64,000 nt of DNA from Streptomyces sp. RerS4 (GTDB taxonomy: Bacteria; Actinomycetota; Actinomycetes; Streptomycetales; Streptomycetaceae): assembly GCF_023515955.1 (NCBI RefSeq), contig NZ_CP097322.1:4760501-4824500 (forward strand). Reading direction: 5' to 3'. The notes below the pieces were generated by a model. It was not told the DNA's origin, ran no database searches, and worked only from the letters and a program-made list of their open reading frames with translations. How positions within the stretch are numbered: the stretch's first letter is position 1; each line of letters begins with the position of its first letter. The position numbers and the translations under genes were made by a program. Below are positions 1 to 8,377 of this stretch, piece after piece.

Positions 1-712
1 AGAGGGCGAGCAGCCAACGCCCGCCGCCGATCAGCGAGCACAGCGCGACCGCGTGGAAGAACAGCAGCCAGACGACGGGATGCACGTGCGTGAGCCGCCC
101 GAGCTGGTCGGCGTCGGAGTCCGGCGCTCCACCGCGCCTCCGCAACGCCTGGAGCTCGAAGACCGGCCGCACTCCACCCAGCAGCAGGAACCAGACCACC
201 CCGTACGCGAACGCCGCCTGCACCTCGGCGGGCGCCAGCCAGGAGACGAGGACGAAGGCCGCGCCGGTCAGCACCACCGTCAGCACCCCGTAGGCGTTCC
301 GGATCATCACCAGCATCGCCAGCAGCAGGGCCGTCGCCGCCCACAGCAGCAGGGTGATCCGGTGCGCCGACAGCAGGGCCGCGCCGCCGAGGCCCAGCAG
401 GGACGGCGCCGTGTACCCGGCGGCGGCGGTGAGGATCATCCCGAGCCCGGTCGGCTTGCCGACGCTGACGGTGACCCCGCTGGTGTCCGAGTGCAGCCGG
501 ATCCCGGCGAGCCGCCGCCCGGTCACTCGGGCGACGAGCCCGTGGCCGCCCTCGTGCGCGATGGTGATCGCGTTGCGGGACAGCCGCCACAGCGGCCCGG
601 GTGCCACGGCGGCCAGCGCGACCAGGCCCGTGGCGGCCACGAGCCACCAGGGGGCTGCGGGCTGTATGCCGGTCAGCCGGTCCCAGAGACCGGCTGTCGA
701 GAGGGTGTCCAT
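1..712 (-). CDS. M50-family (site-2-protease-like) membrane metallopeptidase, 3' end cut by window
   Basis: Partial gene. The ATG is at 710-712 on the minus strand, behind an AAGGAG about 12 bases upstream, and the frame runs off the left edge. The protein has a hydrophobic helix followed by HEGGH, the HExxH zinc motif of M50 intramembrane proteases, at about residue 53. Several further hydrophobic stretches follow, rich in Leu, Ala and Val. Family members cleave substrates within or near the membrane, but no substrate can be inferred here. The second half of the family signature (an Asp in a later helix) cannot be confirmed because the gene is truncated. It is divergent from the YedK gene, with about 53 bases between starts. 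Confidence 0.8.
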   Translation of the reverse strand, partial: MDTLSTAGLWDRLTGIQPAAPWWLVAATGLVALAAVAPGPLWRLSRNAITIAHEGGHGLVARVTGRRLAGIRLHSDTSGVTVSVGKPTGLGMILTAAAGYTAPSLLGLGGAALLSAHRITLLLWAATALLLAMLVMIRNAYGVLTVVLTGAAFVLVSWLAPAEVQAAFAYGVVWFLLLGGVRPVFELQALRRRGGAPDSDADQLGRLTHVHPVVWLLFFHAVALCSLIGGGRWLLAL

Positions 713-765
713 GGAGTGGCGGACTCCTTGCGGTGGTGGGCGGGGGCCATGGCAGTGTGTCAGCC

Positions 766-1581
766 ATGTGCGGAAGGTTTGCGGCGAGTCGGACGCCCGA
801 GGAGCTGGCGGGGATATTCGGGGTCGAGCGGTGGGAGCCGCAGGAGACCCTGGCCCCGGACTGGAACGTGGCCCCGACCAAGCGGGTCCACGTCGTCCTC
901 GACCGTCCCCTGAAGGACGCGCCGGACCCGCGTCCGGTTCGCCAGCTGCGCAGCCTGCGGTGGGGGCTGGTGCCGTCCTGGGCCAAGAGCCCCGAGGGCG
1001 CGGCCCGGATGATCAACGCGCGCTCGGAGACCCTGCACGAGAAGCCGTCGTTCCGGCGCCCCTTCGCGCAGCGCCGCTGCATCGTGCCCGCCGACGGCTA
1101 TTACGAGTGGGTCACCGCCCACGACGAGCGGCAGCTGGAGGTCGAGGGCAAGAAGAAGCGGGCCCGCAAGCAGCCCTACTTCGTCCTGCCGTCCGACGGC
1201 TCCGTCTTCGCGATGGCCGGCCTCTACGAGTTCTGGCGCGACCGGACCCTGCCCGACGAGCATCCCGACGCCTGGTGGGTGACCTGCTCGGTGATCACCG
1301 CCGAGGCGGAGACCGCCCCGCTCGGCGTGGGTCCGGCCGAGGGGCCGCGTTCGCTCGCCGAGATCCATCCCCGGATGCCGCTGATGCTGACCCCGGACCG
1401 CTGGGACGCCTGGCTGGACCCCGCCCGGACCGACGAGGACGAGCTGCGGGCCCTGCTGGCCCCGCCGCCGGGCGGCATGATGCGGGCCTACGCGGTGTCC
1501 ACCGCCGTGAGCAACGGACGCAACAACGGGCCCGAGCTGCTGGGCGAGCTGGCCGCGCCGGAGGAGGGCACGCTCTTCTGA
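766..1581 (+). CDS. SOS response-associated peptidase, YedK/HMCES family
   Basis: 271-residue SRAP protein. The start was placed at ATG 766 because the catalytic Cys must be residue 2 after Met removal (protein begins MCGRFA); upstream in-frame starts would destroy this. Family members covalently trap abasic sites in single-stranded DNA through Cys2. The other conserved positions are visible: Asn84 in NARSET, Glu114 in YYEW and His201 in the EIHPRMP segment. Length is close to the usual 220-270. It stands alone and is followed by a 13-bp tandem repeat. Confidence 0.93.
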   Translation: MCGRFAASRTPEELAGIFGVERWEPQETLAPDWNVAPTKRVHVVLDRPLKDAPDPRPVRQLRSLRWGLVPSWAKSPEGAARMINARSETLHEKPSFRRPFAQRRCIVPADGYYEWVTAHDERQLEVEGKKKRARKQPYFVLPSDGSVFAMAGLYEFWRDRTLPDEHPDAWWVTCSVITAEAETAPLGVGPAEGPRSLAEIHPRMPLMLTPDRWDAWLDPARTDEDELRALLAPPPGGMMRAYAVSTAVSNGRNNGPELLGELAAPEEGTLF

Positions 1582-1584
1582 GGC

Positions 1585-1649
1585 GGGCTTGCGGGTCGGG
1601 CTTGCGGGTCGGGCTTGCGGGTCGGGCTTGCGGGTCGGGCCTCCGGGTC
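1585..1649. repeat. 13-bp tandem repeat, four perfect copies plus a degenerate fifth
   Basis: The unit GGGCTTGCGGGTC is repeated head to tail at 1585, 1598, 1611 and 1624. A fifth copy at 1637 has three changes (TT to CT, G to C). It lies between the YedK stop and the alpha/beta hydrolase start. It looks like a simple slippage-type array and may vary in copy number between strains. Confidence 0.9.
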
Positions 1650-1679
1650 CGGCCCCCGTGGCCCCGGCAGGATGGGGGC

Positions 1680-2332
1680 ATGAGCACCCGTACCGAGCAC
1701 GTCGACACCCCGGCCGGGCCGGCCCGGATCACCTGGCACGACGCCGCCTCGCCCCGCCGCGTCCTCGCCCTGGGCCACGGCGCCGGAGGCGGCGTCGAAG
1801 CGCGGGACCTGGCCGCGCTCGCCGCCGCCCTGCCCGCCCTGGGCACCACCGTGGCCCTCGTCGAGCAGCCCTGGCGGGTCGCCGGCAAGAAGGTCGCCGC
1901 CGCCCCCAAGGTGCTCGACGAGGGCTGGCGGGCGCTGTGGCGGCCCTGACGCGGCCCGGACCGCCCGTCGTGGCCGGCGGGCGCAGCGCCGGGGCCCGGG
2001 TGGCCTGCCGGACCGCCGTCGAGCTGGACGCGGCCGCGGTGCTGGCCCTGGCCTTCCCGCTGCACCCGCCGGGCCGCCCCGAGAAGTCCCGGGACGGGGA
2101 ACTGCTGGCCGCCGGGCGGCCCACCCTGGTGGTCCAGGGCGGCCGGGACCCGTTCGGCGGCCCGGCGGAGTTCCCGCAACCGGCCGGGGAGCACCCGTAC
2201 GAGCTGGTGGAGGTGGCCCGGGCCGACCACGGCTTCGCCGTCCCGAAGAAGGCGGACCTCACCCAGGACGAGGCCCTCGCGCTGATCACCGACGTGGTGG
2301 CCGGATGGCTCGACCGGCTCGGCGACCGATGA
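1680..2332 (+). pseudogene. Alpha/beta hydrolase of the KANL3/Tex30 (COG3571) type, one frameshift
   Basis: The first segment (ATG 1680) reads to a stop at 1949. The homologous continuation is in the -1 frame up to the stop at 2332. Joined, the two parts give one small alpha/beta hydrolase: oxyanion-type GHGAGGG near the N-terminus, nucleophile elbow GRSAGAR, then GGRDPFG carrying the acid and ADHGFAV carrying the His. Restoring one C in TGG-C-GGCC at about 1941-1942 gives an uninterrupted protein of about 217 residues. The break is a single base in a GC run, so a sequencing error is at least as likely as a true pseudogene. Substrate unknown. Confidence 0.75.
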
Positions 2333-2435
2333 CGCCTTCCTCCGTCGGCCGCTCGACCTGACATACGCGCGGGTGATCCGGCTCACCCCCTTTCCGACCC
2401 CGACTTGACGGATCCAGGTAGGCCTCCGGTGCCCG

Positions 2436-2461
2436 GGAATGCCCCGCATGGGCCGCCTGTT
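2436..2461 (+). promoter_or_regulatory. SigR-type autoregulatory promoter of sigR
   Basis: GGAAT at 2436-2440, exactly 18 bases, then GTT at 2459-2461: a perfect match to the GGAAT-N18-GTT consensus of the Streptomyces SigR regulon. It lies 48 bases before the upstream sigR start codon. The known S. coelicolor sigRp2 has this role and produces the transcript that encodes the longer, unstable SigR isoform. Confidence 0.85.
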
Positions 2462-2508
2462 GTGCCGAATGTCGGTACGAACGGGAAACGTCGGAGGAGA
2501 GGCAGCGC

Positions 2509-3318
2509 ATGACGCAGGTCATCAGTCAGAATCGTCCGCAGGCCGCTGACCTGGAGTGGACGGTACTGCCGGGGCCGAGGCGCGGTTCGCTCCGGGCGGC
2601 GGAGAGCCAGGATGGTCGACTATTCTCCGATTCGAGCGGATCCGCTTTCGGAGCCGCCACGCTGTCGGAGGAGGTGGGTCCTGTCACTGGGACCGACGAA
2701 GGCCAGGCGCAGGAGACAACGGCGGAGCGCAACGCGCGCTTCGAACGGGACGCCCTCGGCTACCTCGACCAGATGTACTCCGCCGCGCTGCGCATGACGC
2801 GCAACCCGGCCGACGCCGAGGACCTGGTGCAGGAGACGTACGCGAAGGCGTACGCGTCCTTCCACCAGTTCCGCGAGGGCACCAACCTCAAGGCGTGGCT
2901 GTACCGCATTCTGACCAACACGTTCATCAACTCCTACCGCAAGAAGCAGCGCGAGCCCCAGCGCAGTGCGGCGGAGGAGATCGAGGACTGGCAGCTGGCG
3001 CGCGCCGAGTCGCACATGTCGACCGGTTTGCGTTCGGCCGAATCGCAGGCGCTCGACCACCTGCCCGATTCCGATGTGAAGGAAGCGCTCCAGGCCATTC
3101 CGGAGGAGTTCCGCATCGCGGTCTATCTTGCCGACGTAGAGGGCTTTGCGTACAAGGAGATCGCGGACATCATGGGTACACCCATCGGTACGGTCATGTC
3201 GCGACTGCACCGTGGCCGCCGTCAACTCCGCGGAATGTTGGAGGACTATGCCCGCGAGCGCGGGCTGGTCCCCGCCGGCGCGGGAGAGTCGAACGACCTG
3301 AAAGGCTCAGGCTCATGA
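2509..3318 (+). CDS. sigR: ECF sigma factor SigR (thiol-oxidative stress), long isoform
   Basis: 269-residue sigma-70 protein. Region 2 (ALRMTRNPADAEDLVQETY, about residues 90-110) and region 4 (AYKEIADIMGTPIGTVMSRL) are clear. The ATG at 2509 has a GGAGG-type ribosome site. A second in-frame start, GTG at 2674 with GGAGGA next to it, would give a 214-residue form, so the N-terminal extension is exactly 55 residues, the size reported for the S. coelicolor SigR-prime isoform. SigR directs thioredoxin and thiol-homeostasis genes after diamide-like stress and is held by RsrA. Its stop overlaps the rsrA start (ATGA), which gives coupling and balanced stoichiometry. Confidence 0.95.
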   Translation: MTQVISQNRPQAADLEWTVLPGPRRGSLRAAESQDGRLFSDSSGSAFGAATLSEEVGPVTGTDEGQAQETTAERNARFERDALGYLDQMYSAALRMTRNPADAEDLVQETYAKAYASFHQFREGTNLKAWLYRILTNTFINSYRKKQREPQRSAAEEIEDWQLARAESHMSTGLRSAESQALDHLPDSDVKEALQAIPEEFRIAVYLADVEGFAYKEIADIMGTPIGTVMSRLHRGRRQLRGMLEDYARERGLVPAGAGESNDLKGSGS

Positions 3319-3617
3319 GCTGCGGAGAGCCGCACGAGACGGAGTGCGCCGAGGTTCTGGATCATCTCTATGAGTTCCTGGACCACGAGATGCCCGACAG
3401 TGACTGCACGAAGTTCGAGACCCACTTCGGCGAGTGCAATCCCTGCCTGGAGAAGTACGGTCTGGAAAAGGCCGTGAAGAAGCTGGTCAAGCGCTGCTGC
3501 GGTTCGGACGACGTCCCGACCGATCTGCGCTCCAAGGTCATGGGCCGGATCGAACTGATCCGTTCGGGGCAGGCCGTGCCCGACCACGACGTCACCGCCG
3601 GGCCCGCGACCGGCTGA
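3315..3617 (+). CDS. rsrA: Zinc-binding redox anti-sigma factor RsrA
   Basis: 100-residue zinc anti-sigma (ZAS) protein that binds and silences SigR in the reduced state and releases it on disulphide formation. The zinc and redox residues occur at the numbers described for S. coelicolor RsrA: Cys11, His37, Cys41 and Cys44 (HFGECNPC is the HxxxCxxC motif). Extra cysteines are Cys3, Cys31, Cys61 and Cys62. ATG 3315 overlaps the sigR stop by four bases. A short GC hairpin at 3727-3746 (seven-base stem, TTTCCC loop) may end the transcript. Confidence 0.96.
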   Translation: MSCGEPHETECAEVLDHLYEFLDHEMPDSDCTKFETHFGECNPCLEKYGLEKAVKKLVKRCCGSDDVPTDLRSKVMGRIELIRSGQAVPDHDVTAGPATG

Positions 3618-3726
3618 CCGGCCGCGCGGACGGCCGCGTGTGCGTGAACCGCCGCCCCCGGAAAGGCACTTCATTCACCCGAAGGTGCTAATCCGGGGGC
3701 GCCCGTACGGCGCAATGCGGAAATGT

Positions 3727-3746
3727 GCCCCCCTTTCCCGGGGGGC
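3727..3746 (+). terminator. Short hairpin after sigR-rsrA
   Basis: GCCCCCC at 3727-3733 pairs with GGGGGGC at 3740-3746 around a TTTCCC loop. It lies 109 bases after rsrA and before the HD-GYP genes. There is no U tract, as is usual in streptomycetes, so assignment as a terminator is tentative. Confidence 0.4.
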
Positions 3747-3824
3747 CCACCTATTCTCCCCTCTCGGTACCGGTACCCGTCCGACGCGGTACGCGGAGTG
3801 CACCGGCACAGGGGAGGAGGCGCC

Positions 3825-5246
3825 ATGCGGGTCCTTCCGCCGGTGGCGCGCGCGTACATCCTGGGTGCCGTCCTCGCGGCCGTGGCCTGTGTCGTCCCGG
3901 CCTTCACGGACCCCTCGACCCCCTGGGCGGACGTCGCCCTGCTCGCCGCGCTCTACCTCGGCTGCGAGCTGCCGAGCGGCTGCCCGCTCCCGGGCCGCCG
4001 CGCCCCCGAAGGGATCGGCTCCTTCCTCCCCGTCGTCCTCGCCGCCGTATTCCTGCTGCCGCCGGAGGCCGCGGCGCTCGTGGCCGTGCCGGGCGGCCTC
4101 GCCCAGAGCGTGGTCCGCGGGCCGGCCGGGGTCCGCCGGGTCTGGCACGCGGCCCAACAGGGCCTCGCCGCCTGGACGGCCGGGCACACGTACGGGCTCC
4201 TCGCCGGGGACGGGTTCCCGTACGCCCTGCTCCCGGCGGCCGCCGCGGCCGTCGCCTTCTGCCTCGTGCTCACCGCCCTCGACGGGGGCGTGCTGGCCGC
4301 CGCCGAGAGCCGGCCGGCCGCCACCGCCTGGCGCGGACTGCCGGCGCGGTCGCTGCTCCCGTCCTGCGTCCACGGCCTCGTCGGACTGATGATGGCCGTC
4401 ATGTGGCGCAGTCCCTACGGGCTGCCGGCCGCCCTGCTCGTCCTGCTGCCGATGTACGTCTCCTGCTGGGTCTTCGCCCAGTACCACCGCGAGCACGCCG
4501 CCCACCGGGCCACCATCCGCGCCCTCGTCCAGGCCGTCGACATCAAGGACCGCTACACGCGCGGCCATGGCGAGCGCGTCGGGCAGGCCTCCGCGATGAT
4601 CGCCCGCGAGCTGGGGATGGCCGACGACCGCAGGGAGGTCGTCCGCATCGCCGGGATCCTCCACGACGTCGGCAAGCTCGGCGTACCGACCCGACTGCTG
4701 CGCAAGGACGGGCCGCTGACCCCCGACGAGCGCCGGATCATCGAACTGCATCCCGAGTACGGCCACGAGATCGTGCGGGGCATCGGTTTCCTCGGGGAGG
4801 CCCGGTCCGCGATCCTGCACCACCACGAGCGGATCGACGGCTCCGGCTACCCCTACGGGCTGAGCGGCGAGCAGATCCCGGTCCTGGCCCGGGTGGTGGC
4901 GGTGGCCGACTCCTTCGACGCGATGACCTCGACGCGCTCGTACAGCCGGGCCCGGCCGGTGCCGACCGCGCTGGCGGAGCTGGAGCGGTGCGCGGGGACG
5001 CAGTTCGACCCGGAGATGGTGCGGGCGCTCGTCGACGCGATCGGACGGCACGGGTGGCATCCCGTGGTGACCTCCGACGCGGACCTCCAGGTGATCGCCG
5101 CGGACGCCGTGGACGCCGCGCACCCCGTCCCGGAGGCCCCTGCGGTTTCGGCCGCCCCGCCCGCCCCGCCCGCCCCTGCCGTCTCTGCCGAAACGGTTCC
5201 CGAGGCGGTCTCCGGCGCGGCCCCCGCCGGGCGGGACGCGCGGTGA
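3825..5246 (+). CDS. Membrane-anchored HD-GYP domain protein
   Basis: 473 residues. The N-terminal half has about six hydrophobic segments (residues 8-215). A C-terminal HD-GYP domain follows from about residue 228: HD at 280-281 in ILHDVGKLGVP, HHERIDGSGYPYG at about 332-345, and VADSFDAMTS further on. HD-GYP domains are metal phosphohydrolases that hydrolyse cyclic di-GMP or related signals. The family signature is intact, so activity is plausible. The start ATG 3825 follows GGGGAGGAGG; upstream in-frame codons lack a ribosome site. The C-terminal tail is Pro/Ala-rich and disordered. It overlaps the next gene by four bases (GTGA), so the two are probably co-translated. Confidence 0.88.
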   Translation: MRVLPPVARAYILGAVLAAVACVVPAFTDPSTPWADVALLAALYLGCELPSGCPLPGRRAPEGIGSFLPVVLAAVFLLPPEAAALVAVPGGLAQSVVRGPAGVRRVWHAAQQGLAAWTAGHTYGLLAGDGFPYALLPAAAAAVAFCLVLTALDGGVLAAAESRPAATAWRGLPARSLLPSCVHGLVGLMMAVMWRSPYGLPAALLVLLPMYVSCWVFAQYHREHAAHRATIRALVQAVDIKDRYTRGHGERVGQASAMIARELGMADDRREVVRIAGILHDVGKLGVPTRLLRKDGPLTPDERRIIELHPEYGHEIVRGIGFLGEARSAILHHHERIDGSGYPYGLSGEQIPVLARVVAVADSFDAMTSTRSYSRARPVPTALAELERCAGTQFDPEMVRALVDAIGRHGWHPVVTSDADLQVIAADAVDAAHPVPEAPAVSAAPPAPPAPAVSAETVPEAVSGAAPAGRDAR

Positions 5247-6505
5247 GGGTCGGCGTCGTCCGGGCCGTCCGCGCGGCCGCGGCCGTCCTCGTCGCCGCCG
5301 GGCTGGGCCACACCCTGTGGACCGGCGTCGTCGAGCCGGGCGTCGCCCTGGCCTTCGCCACCCTGATCGCCCTCGGCGAGCTGGCCCGCCGTGACCCGCG
5401 GCCTGACCGCTCGGACCGGCTGCCCGCCCCCCTCGGGCTCGCCGGCGCGCTCGCGTACGCCCTGCTCGGGCAGGACGCCGGGCGGCCCACCCACCACGGC
5501 GTGCTCCAGATCGTGGCCGTCGTCGCCGCGGCCGCCCTGGTCGGGATCGTCCCGCACATCGCCCGCGGCCACGGGCCCGGACCGGACCACCTGGCCCGGC
5601 GGGTCCTCACCGTCGCCTTCGCCGCCGCCTGTTTCCAGCCCCTGCACCACTCCGGCCGGCTGGTCGCCTGGGTCGGGCAGGGCCCTTACCTCGTCCTGTT
5701 CCTGCTGCTCCTGCTCGGCCTCACCGCCCTGTGCGACGCGGTGCTCGCCGCCGCCCTGGCGGGGGCGCGCAACGGATGGCCGTACGGGCCGCTGCTGCGC
5801 GACGAGCTGCGCGCGCGGCTCGGCATCGGCGCGGCGATCTGCGCCACCGGGGTGGTCATGGCGCTGGGGGTGGCCGTGGCGGGCCTGTGGGCCGTGCCGG
5901 TGTTCAGCGTGCCGCTGCTGCTGACCCAGCTGTCCTTCCACCGGATCGCCGCCATCCGCACCACCTACCGCCAGACCATCACCTCCCTGGCCCGCGCCAC
6001 CGAGATCGCCGGATACACCCCGCCCGGACACGCCCGCCGGGTGGCCACGCTGAGCTGCGCCGTCGGCCGGGAGCTGGGGCTCACCGAGCGGGAGCTGACG
6101 GTGCTGGAGTACGCCGCCCTGATGCACGACATCGGCCAACTTTCCCTGATCGACCCGGTCCCGGCCGGGGCCACCGCCGAGCTGCCCGCCGCAGACGCCC
6201 GCCGGATCGCCGAGCTGGGCGGCGAGGTGGCCCGGCAGACCGGGGTGCCGACGGAGGTCGCGGTGATCGTGGAGCGGCAGGCGGACCCGTATCGGCAGCA
6301 GCCCGTCGCGGCACGTATCGTGCGCGCGGTGAACGCGTACGACGACCTGGCCGGATCCGACCGTCACCCGGCCGGCTCACTGGCGGCGCTGGAGCGGCTG
6401 CGGCTGGGGACCGGGCACGATTTCCAGCCGGAGGTCGTGGAATGTCTGGCGAGGGTTCTGGCACGGGGCGGACCTGCCGGAGTCGTTCCCGTCCAAGGGG
6501 GGTAA
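5243..6505 (+). CDS. Membrane protein with degenerate HD(-GYP) domain, paralogous neighbour
   Basis: 420 residues from a GTG that overlaps the previous stop (GTGA). It has the same layout as its neighbour: hydrophobic N-terminal half with five or six segments, then an HD domain (about residue 235 on) with ALMHDIGQLSLIDP. The GYP signature is lost: where the partner has HHERIDGSGYP this protein has a shortened VERQADPYRQQPVAARI, although ARIVRAVNAYDDLAG resembles the later conserved block. It keeps the HD pair but probably lacks full cyclic di-GMP chemistry. It may act as a partner or regulator of the first protein. Paralogy is inferred from layout and motif order. Confidence 0.8.
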   Translation: MRVGVVRAVRAAAAVLVAAGLGHTLWTGVVEPGVALAFATLIALGELARRDPRPDRSDRLPAPLGLAGALAYALLGQDAGRPTHHGVLQIVAVVAAAALVGIVPHIARGHGPGPDHLARRVLTVAFAAACFQPLHHSGRLVAWVGQGPYLVLFLLLLLGLTALCDAVLAAALAGARNGWPYGPLLRDELRARLGIGAAICATGVVMALGVAVAGLWAVPVFSVPLLLTQLSFHRIAAIRTTYRQTITSLARATEIAGYTPPGHARRVATLSCAVGRELGLTERELTVLEYAALMHDIGQLSLIDPVPAGATAELPAADARRIAELGGEVARQTGVPTEVAVIVERQADPYRQQPVAARIVRAVNAYDDLAGSDRHPAGSLAALERLRLGTGHDFQPEVVECLARVLARGGPAGVVPVQGG

Positions 6506-6508
6506 CCC

Positions 6509-7606
6509 ATGGGTAATGAGCGGCCGTCCGAGCGGGCATGGTTGGATGCAGTGAGAGTGTCCGTGAGGGGTGTCCGCAAGGCTGCACCGTGGGACCGGCA
6601 GGCGGGAATCGTGAGGATCTTCGGGAAGGTACGGCATCGGCCCTCCGCCTCGTGGCGGCAGGCCACCGACCGCGCGTTCACGCTGATCGGCGACGGTCGG
6701 TACGAGGACGCGGGGGCGCTGCTGACCAGAGCGGCCGATCTGGAGCCCTGGCTGTCCGAGTCCTGGTTCAACCTGGCCCTGCTGCACAAGTTCCGGCACG
6801 ACTGGGAGCAGGCGCGGGCCGCCGGCCTGCGCGCCGTCGCCCTGCTGGACCGCGAGACGGGCGCCCCGGACTGGTGGAACGTGGGCATCGCCGCGACCGC
6901 CCTCCAGGACTGGCCGCTGGCCCGGCGGGCCTGGCAGGCGTACGGGCTGAAGGTGCCCGGCGATCCGCACAGCGCGGCGGGGACCGGCGAACCGGTGGGC
7001 ATGGAGCTGGGCAGCGCGGCGGTGCGGCTGTCGCCCGAGGGCGAGGCCGAGGTCGTGTGGGGCCGCAGGCTCGATCCGGCCCGGATGGAGATCCTCTCGA
7101 TCCCGCTGCCCTCCTCGGGGCGGCGCTGGGGCGAGGTCGTCCTGCACGACGGGGTGCCGCACGGCGAGCGGGTCACCGCGGCCGGTCCCTCGTACCCCGT
7201 CTTCGACGAGATCGAGCTGTGGGCGCCCTCGCCGGTGCCGACCTGGGTGGTGCTGCTGGAGGCGGCCACCGAGGAGGACCGCGACGCCCTGGAGCAGCTG
7301 GCCTCGGACGCGGGCTTCGCCGCCGAGGACTGGTCGTCGTCGGTGCGGCTGCTGTGCCGGACGTGCTCGGAGAGCGCGATGCCGAGCGGTGAGGGCGAGG
7401 GCGACCGGCAGGACCCGCACGACCACAGCGAACCGGGACACCCCGGACCGCTGGGGCACCGTACGGCCGGCTCCGGGTCCCTGTGGGTGCCCGAGCGCGA
7501 ATGCGGCATCGCCGCCCCCGCCGGTCTGGTGCGCGGACTGCTCGACGGCTGGGTCGCCGACAGCCCCGACAGCCGTGAGTGGCGCGATCTCGAAGAAGTC
7601 TGCTGA
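6509..7606 (+). CDS. Tetratricopeptide-repeat protein of unknown function
   Basis: 365 residues. A TPR-like helical stretch (about residues 50-150: AFTLIGDGRYEDAGALL, WFNLALLHKFRHDWEQA, WWNVGIAATALQDWPLA) is followed by an alpha/beta region with no motif I recognise, then a charged low-complexity insert (about residues 295-325). No signal peptide or membrane segment is visible. AAGGGGGG sits seven bases before ATG 6509. The gene lies three bases after the HD pair and 57 bases before def. Later in-frame starts are possible, because the first 25 residues look poorly conserved. Confidence 0.75.
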   Translation: MGNERPSERAWLDAVRVSVRGVRKAAPWDRQAGIVRIFGKVRHRPSASWRQATDRAFTLIGDGRYEDAGALLTRAADLEPWLSESWFNLALLHKFRHDWEQARAAGLRAVALLDRETGAPDWWNVGIAATALQDWPLARRAWQAYGLKVPGDPHSAAGTGEPVGMELGSAAVRLSPEGEAEVVWGRRLDPARMEILSIPLPSSGRRWGEVVLHDGVPHGERVTAAGPSYPVFDEIELWAPSPVPTWVVLLEAATEEDRDALEQLASDAGFAAEDWSSSVRLLCRTCSESAMPSGEGEGDRQDPHDHSEPGHPGPLGHRTAGSGSLWVPERECGIAAPAGLVRGLLDGWVADSPDSREWRDLEEVC

Positions 7607-7663
7607 GCCGGGGCCGTAGGCTGTACCGGCACATCGGTGACTTGAGGAAGGCGTACGGCGGAC

Positions 7664-8299
7664 ATGGCGCAGCAGGAGAACCAGGTTGTCCCGGTCGATG
7701 ACGAGGGCTACGTCGTGGACACCGAGGACTGTGAGGCGCGCGAGCTCGCCCACCGCGAGCGCGGCACGTCCCGCCCGATCACGGTCGTCGGCAACCCGGT
7801 GCTGCACCGGGAGTGCAAGGACGTCACCGAGTTCGACGACGAGCTGGGCCGGCTGATCGACGACATGTTCGCCAGCCAGAAGACCGCCGAGGGCGTGGGC
7901 CTGGCCGCCAACCAGATCGGCGTGGACGCTAAGGTCTTCGTCTACGACTGCCCCGACGACGACGGCGTGCGGCACACCGGTGTCGTCGTCAACCCCAAGC
8001 TCGTCGAGCTGCCGGCCGGCTCGCGCGTCCTGGACGACTCGAACGAGGGCTGCCTGTCGGTCCCGACCGCCTACGCCTCGCTCGCCCGCCCCGACTACGC
8101 CGAGGTCACCGGCCAGGACGCCCAGGGCAACCCGATCAAGGTCCGCGGCACCGGCTACTTCGCGCGCTGCCTCCAGCACGAGACGGACCACCTGTACGGC
8201 TACCTGTACATCGACCGCCTCTCGAAGCGCGACCGCAAGGACGCCCTGCGCCAGATGGCCGAGAACACCCCGCGCTACGAGATCGTCCCGAACGACTGA
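7664..8299 (+). CDS. def: Peptide deformylase
   Basis: 211 residues. All three deformylase motifs are present: GVGLAANQIG (77-86), EGCLSVP (128-134, Cys130 a metal ligand) and QHETDH (171-176, His172 and His176 ligands, Glu173 the catalytic base). It removes N-formyl groups from nascent proteins. There is an acidic N-terminal extension of about 35 residues before the conserved PITVVGNPVLH start, typical of actinobacterial long forms. It is convergent with nrdB, with a shared terminator. Confidence 0.95.
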   Translation: MAQQENQVVPVDDEGYVVDTEDCEARELAHRERGTSRPITVVGNPVLHRECKDVTEFDDELGRLIDDMFASQKTAEGVGLAANQIGVDAKVFVYDCPDDDGVRHTGVVVNPKLVELPAGSRVLDDSNEGCLSVPTAYASLARPDYAEVTGQDAQGNPIKVRGTGYFARCLQHETDHLYGYLYIDRLSKRDRKDALRQMAENTPRYEIVPND

Positions 8300-8319
8300 T
8301 CCGGCGCCCCGCACGACGA

Positions 8320-8357
8320 CGAGGGCCCCGCTCCGAAAATCCGGAGCGGGGCCCTCG
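8320..8357. terminator. Bidirectional terminator between def and nrdB
   Basis: Perfect 16-base inverted repeat: CGAGGGCCCCGCTCCG at 8320-8335 and its complement at 8342-8357, with a six-base AAAATC loop. It sits between two convergent stops and can serve both strands. Confidence 0.85.
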
Positions 8358-8377
8358 TGCGTGGGGACCGGTGGGGA

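Noticed and set aside
760..1368. Long minus-strand frame opposite the YedK gene
   Set aside because: Codon positions and motifs support the plus-strand protein; the antisense frame is a GC-rich shadow.
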